A program made the position numbers and the translations under genes. Below, one piece after another: positions 4,990-7,023 of a stretch of DNA of 7,023 nucleotides (position 1 is its first letter; every line of letters starts with the position of its first letter). The stretch lies in assembly GCA_900759455.1 (NCBI GenBank), contig CAAEVI010000029.1, forward strand, positions 1 through 7,023, written 5' to 3'. Under the pieces are notes generated by a model. It was given only the letters and a program-made list of their open reading frames with translations. It ran no database searches and had not been told where the DNA came from. This DNA is from Erysipelotrichaceae bacterium. Lineage in GTDB: Bacteria > Bacillota_I > Bacilli_A > Erysipelotrichales > Erysipelotrichaceae.

Positions 4990-6315
4990 TTATTTCTTTC
5001 CTGTTTTCCTATGTCTGAGCTGTTCAAGCTGATCCATTCTTCTGCCGACCTTTTCCTCGCTCCCGTAATGCGTTGGAACATAATAACGGCGTCCTTTCAG
5101 TTTTGGCGGCAGACATTCCATATCGGTAATCGCGTTCTCCTCATCATGCGCATACCGATAACCCTCTCCATAATGAAGATCCTTCATCAGTGAAGTGACG
5201 GCATTTCTGATCTGCAGCGGCACAGGCTCTTTCATCGTTTGATACGCATCTGCTTTTGCGCTTTCATATGCCGTGTATAATGCGTTGGATTTCGGAGCTA
5301 AAGACAAATAAGTTACGGCATGCGTCAAATGCACGCTGCACTCCGGCATACCGATATAATGTGCAGCCTGATAGGCGGCAACACAGATTTCCAAAGCTCT
5401 GCTATCCGCCATGCCGACATCCTCACTCGCAAAACGTACCAGTCTTCTGGCAACATATAAAGGATCCTCTCCGGCCTCAAGCATGCGGGCAAGCCAATAA
5501 ACGGCTGCCTGCACATCACTGTTGCGCATCGACTTATGTAACGCACTGATCAAATTGTAATGCTCCTCCCCTTTTTTATCATATAAAAAAGATTTCCTGC
5601 TCGTGCACTGCTCGATCAGCGTCTTATTCACACACAGATTGCCTTCTTCCTCTACCGCATTCAGTACCGCCATTTCCAATGTATTCAATGCCGTTCTTGC
5701 ATCTCCCGCACTAAAGGAAGCAATCATCTCCAAACATCCTTGCTCCATAAGGATGCCCCGATTTGCAAACCCTTCTTTTGCGGACATAGCATGCTTTAGC
5801 AGAAGCAGCAGATCTTCCTGAGACAGCGGCTTCAACACAAATACCTTACACCTGGATAACAATGCCGAGTTAATTTCAAAAGACGGATTTTCCGTTGTTG
5901 CGCCAATCAAAATAATGCTTCCGTTTTCAACATAAGGAAGAAAAGCATCTTGCTGTGCCTTATTGAAACGGTGGATTTCATCGACAAAAACGATTGTTCT
6001 TTCCCCCATTTTCGAAGCGGTCTGAGCTTGTTTCATCACCTCACGGATTTCTTTGATTCCGCTTGTTACCGCACTGAAATTAATAAAGGATGCTTTTGTC
6101 TGATGGGCGATGATCCGTGCCAGCGTTGTTTTTCCGATACCCGGAGGACCCCAGAAAATCATGGATGGAACCAGATCGTTTTCAATTAACTGACGTAAAA
6201 TTTTACCTTTTCCCACTAAATGCTGTTGACCGACATAACCATCTAACGAAGTAGGCCGCATGCGGTTCGCCAACGGTTCATTCAGATTCGACGCGAATAA
6301 TGCTCCTTGTTCCAT
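4990..6315 (-). CDS. rarA: Replication-associated recombination protein A (MgsA/RarA AAA+ ATPase)
   Basis: A 441-residue AAA+ ATPase of the RarA/MgsA/WRNIP1 family, related to clamp-loader ATPases and acting at stalled replication forks. Visible in order: PLANRMRPTSLDGYVGQQHL near the N-terminus, Walker A GPPGIGKTT (56-64), Walker B IVFVDEIHRF (108-117), sensor 1 GATTENPSFE (138-147), the arginine-finger region SALLSRC (150-156) and sensor 2 GDART (204-208). The C-terminal tetramerisation part carries DPLYVARRLVRFASEDVGMAD and ends with a conserved LKGRRYYVPTHYG-type motif. Length is normal for the family. The frame extends to a GTG at 6324 and an ATG at 6321, but both overlap or crowd the AAGG ribosome site (6327-6324); ATG at 6315 with an 8-nt gap fits best. 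It lies downstream of the spx terminator with its own promoter. No terminator is visible after it. Confidence 0.95.
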   Translation of the reverse strand: MEQGALFASNLNEPLANRMRPTSLDGYVGQQHLVGKGKILRQLIENDLVPSMIFWGPPGIGKTTLARIIAHQTKASFINFSAVTSGIKEIREVMKQAQTASKMGERTIVFVDEIHRFNKAQQDAFLPYVENGSIILIGATTENPSFEINSALLSRCKVFVLKPLSQEDLLLLLKHAMSAKEGFANRGILMEQGCLEMIASFSAGDARTALNTLEMAVLNAVEEEGNLCVNKTLIEQCTSRKSFLYDKKGEEHYNLISALHKSMRNSDVQAAVYWLARMLEAGEDPLYVARRLVRFASEDVGMADSRALEICVAAYQAAHYIGMPECSVHLTHAVTYLSLAPKSNALYTAYESAKADAYQTMKEPVPLQIRNAVTSLMKDLHYGEGYRYAHDEENAITDMECLPPKLKGRRYYVPTHYGSEEKVGRRMDQLEQLRHRKTGKK

Positions 6316-6342
6316 AGTCATCACCTTAATTTATTTTATCAT

Positions 6343-6371
6343 ATCATATCTTTGCATGCCCGTTATGATAA
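6343..6371 (-). promoter_or_regulatory. rarA: rarA promoter
   Basis: On the minus strand TTATCA (6371-6366, 4 of 6) is followed after 17 bp by TATGAT (6348-6343, 5 of 6). The -35 overlaps the T-run of the spx terminator. A second TATGAT (6343-6338) overlaps but lacks a -35. The predicted start near 6336 gives a leader of about 21 nt. Confidence 0.5.
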
Positions 6372-6397
6372 AAAAAGCTGTCGTTATTGACAGCTTT
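6370..6397 (-). terminator. Intrinsic terminator of spx
   Basis: AAAGCTGTC (6374-6382) and GACAGCTTT (6389-6397) form a perfect 9-bp stem with a 6-nt loop, followed on the minus strand by a T-run (6376-6370). The stem begins at the last base of the spx stop codon, so the terminator is packed directly against the gene. Confidence 0.92.
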
Positions 6398-6825
6398 CAA
6401 CATACACGCACTTTGCCGCAGACCGGGTAATTCGGACAGCTTTCGTTGCAGGTCGTTTTTACGATATTGCGCAGTGCCTGCGGCACCATTGCCGTAATCT
6501 CATCATCATCATACCCGACAACCATGCTTTTTTCCGAAATCATGATTGGTCTCTTTAAAATAGACGGACTTTTCTTTACAATCTCAACCAGACGTGAAAC
6601 CGAAAGATCCTCAATATCACAGTCAAGCTGCTGAAACGCCTTGGAACGAACTGAAATGATATCTTCTGTTCCGTTTTCGCAACGTGACAGCAGGTACTTG
6701 ATCTCATCTTCTTTGAGCATCGTTGTAAAAATATTCTTTTCTACAAAAGGCAGCTGATTATCCTTTAACCATTGTTTTGCCTTACGGCAGCTGGCGCATC
6801 CGGGAGATGTATATAAAATGATCAT
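6397..6825 (-). CDS. spx: Spx-family transcriptional regulator with a cysteine-rich C-terminal tail
   Basis: A 142-residue protein of the ArsC/Spx family. Spx binds the C-terminal domain of the RNA polymerase alpha subunit and reprograms transcription under thiol stress. The start MIILYTSPGCASCRKA carries the CxxC redox switch at Cys10 and Cys13. Gly52 (NGTEDIIS) and Arg92 (KRPI) fall at the same positions as the alpha-contact and redox-linked residues of Bacillus subtilis Spx, and the RPI...VGYDDDEI block is typical. This supports a true Spx over an arsenate reductase. It is 11 residues longer than the 131-residue B. subtilis protein. The C-terminal tail that normally feeds Spx to ClpXP is replaced by a segment with Cys126, Cys130, Cys136 and Cys142; Cys49 and Cys69 bring the total to eight. 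The start matches the family N-terminus. The ribosome site AAAGGAG (6844-6838) lies 12 nt upstream, a rather long gap that may lower translation. Monocistronic, with its own promoter and terminator. Confidence 0.92.
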   Translation of the reverse strand: MIILYTSPGCASCRKAKQWLKDNQLPFVEKNIFTTMLKEDEIKYLLSRCENGTEDIISVRSKAFQQLDCDIEDLSVSRLVEIVKKSPSILKRPIMISEKSMVVGYDDDEITAMVPQALRNIVKTTCNESCPNYPVCGKVRVC

Positions 6826-6851
6826 TATTTGTTCACACTCCTTTAGTTAAC

Positions 6852-6857
6852 ATTATA
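6852..6857 (-). promoter_or_regulatory. spx: -10 box of the spx promoter
   Basis: The minus strand has a perfect TATAAT, 26 bp upstream of the spx ATG, with a predicted start near 6845. No good -35 is present at 16-18 bp, so the promoter may be weak or activator-dependent. Confidence 0.55.
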
Positions 6858-6899
6858 CCTTATTCCCTCAGCAAAAGGTACCATATTTTTTTAAAACGC

Positions 6900-6928
6900 T
6901 TGTCATAATATTCCTTTCGTTGTATGAT
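6900..6928 (+). promoter_or_regulatory. Rightward sigma-A type promoter
   Basis: TTGTCA (6900-6905, 5 of 6) and TATGAT (6923-6928, 5 of 6) are separated by exactly 17 bp on the plus strand, pointing away from spx. The predicted start is near 6935. No open reading frame with a ribosome site follows before the window ends, so the product is either a gene beyond 7023 with a leader of at least 88 nt or a short RNA. Confidence 0.6.
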
Positions 6929-6990
6929 ACCCGTGTTTAGAAGTTAGCACCATGTTTCTTTCGGAGCACCAAAATCAAAATATTCAAATT

Positions 6991-7015
6991 AGTGCCTATT
7001 TATCGCACTTTTTTT
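6991..7015 (+). terminator. Possible short terminator or attenuator hairpin
   Basis: AGTGC (6991-6995) and GCACT (7005-7009) form a 5-bp stem with a 9-nt loop, and seven T residues run from 7009 to 7015. The T-run is good but the stem is short, so this is a weak intrinsic terminator at best. It lies about 80 nt downstream of the start predicted from the promoter at 6900-6928. Confidence 0.35.
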
Positions 7016-7023
7016 ATGCCAAA

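Noticed and set aside
4979..4994. Second cre-like sequence after rarA (ATGAAAACGTTTTATT)
   Set aside because: It has the central AAACG core and an AAAACGTTTT palindrome, but one terminal half (the CA positions) fails the consensus on either strand.
6944..6971. Possible second CIRCE element (TTAGCACC ... GGAGCACC)
   Set aside because: The second part repeats AGCACC in direct orientation and is not the inverted GAGTGCTAA; there is no palindrome.
1..7023. Mobile element, CRISPR array, defence cluster, tRNA or rRNA
   Set aside because: No transposase or integrase frame, spaced repeats, terminal repeats with duplications, cloverleaf or rRNA-like stretch was seen; the five genes are chromosomal in character.

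Overview
The window reads as an ordinary chromosomal segment of a low-to-mid GC Bacillota. Supporting signs are strong AGGAGG-type ribosome binding sites, sigma-A style promoters (two with an extended TGn -10), compact hairpin plus T-run terminators, a CIRCE heat-shock operator, a CcpA-type cre site and a true Spx protein. An Erysipelotrichia-like gut organism is my best guess, but that is inference from gene content and not demonstrated.

Layout: all five supported genes lie on the minus strand and mostly look like separate short transcription units. From right to left these are spx (6825-6397), rarA (6315-4990), a cytidylate kinase-like P-loop protein (4905-4294), ppdK (4157-1515) and a DUF2974/Mbeg1-like alpha/beta hydrolase (1290-127). 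Intrinsic terminators follow spx, the kinase-like gene and ppdK. None is visible after rarA or after the hydrolase, so read-through is possible there. At the left edge (1-126) a CIRCE operator overlaps a leftward promoter, with a leader hairpin and a possible start codon at 4-2. A heat-shock operon of the HrcA regulon therefore probably begins just outside the window. At the right edge (6900-7023) there is a well-spaced rightward promoter followed by a short hairpin and T-run, with no gene inside the window.

Functionally, ppdK is the central-metabolism gene, interconverting pyruvate and PEP. Its control region is the most information-dense stretch: a CodY-like box, a -35/-10, a perfect 10-bp palindrome at the predicted transcription start and a full-consensus cre site, all within 75 bp. 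The other recognisable genes are housekeeping or stress functions: RarA in replication-fork repair and Spx in thiol stress.

I found no mobile element, CRISPR array, defence island, tRNA or rRNA. No wholly new system is evident. The best leads are the cysteine-rich C-terminal tail replacing the usual Spx degradation tail, the layered ppdK control region, the 12-bp inverted repeat flanking the kinase-like promoter, and the possible short RNA at the right edge.
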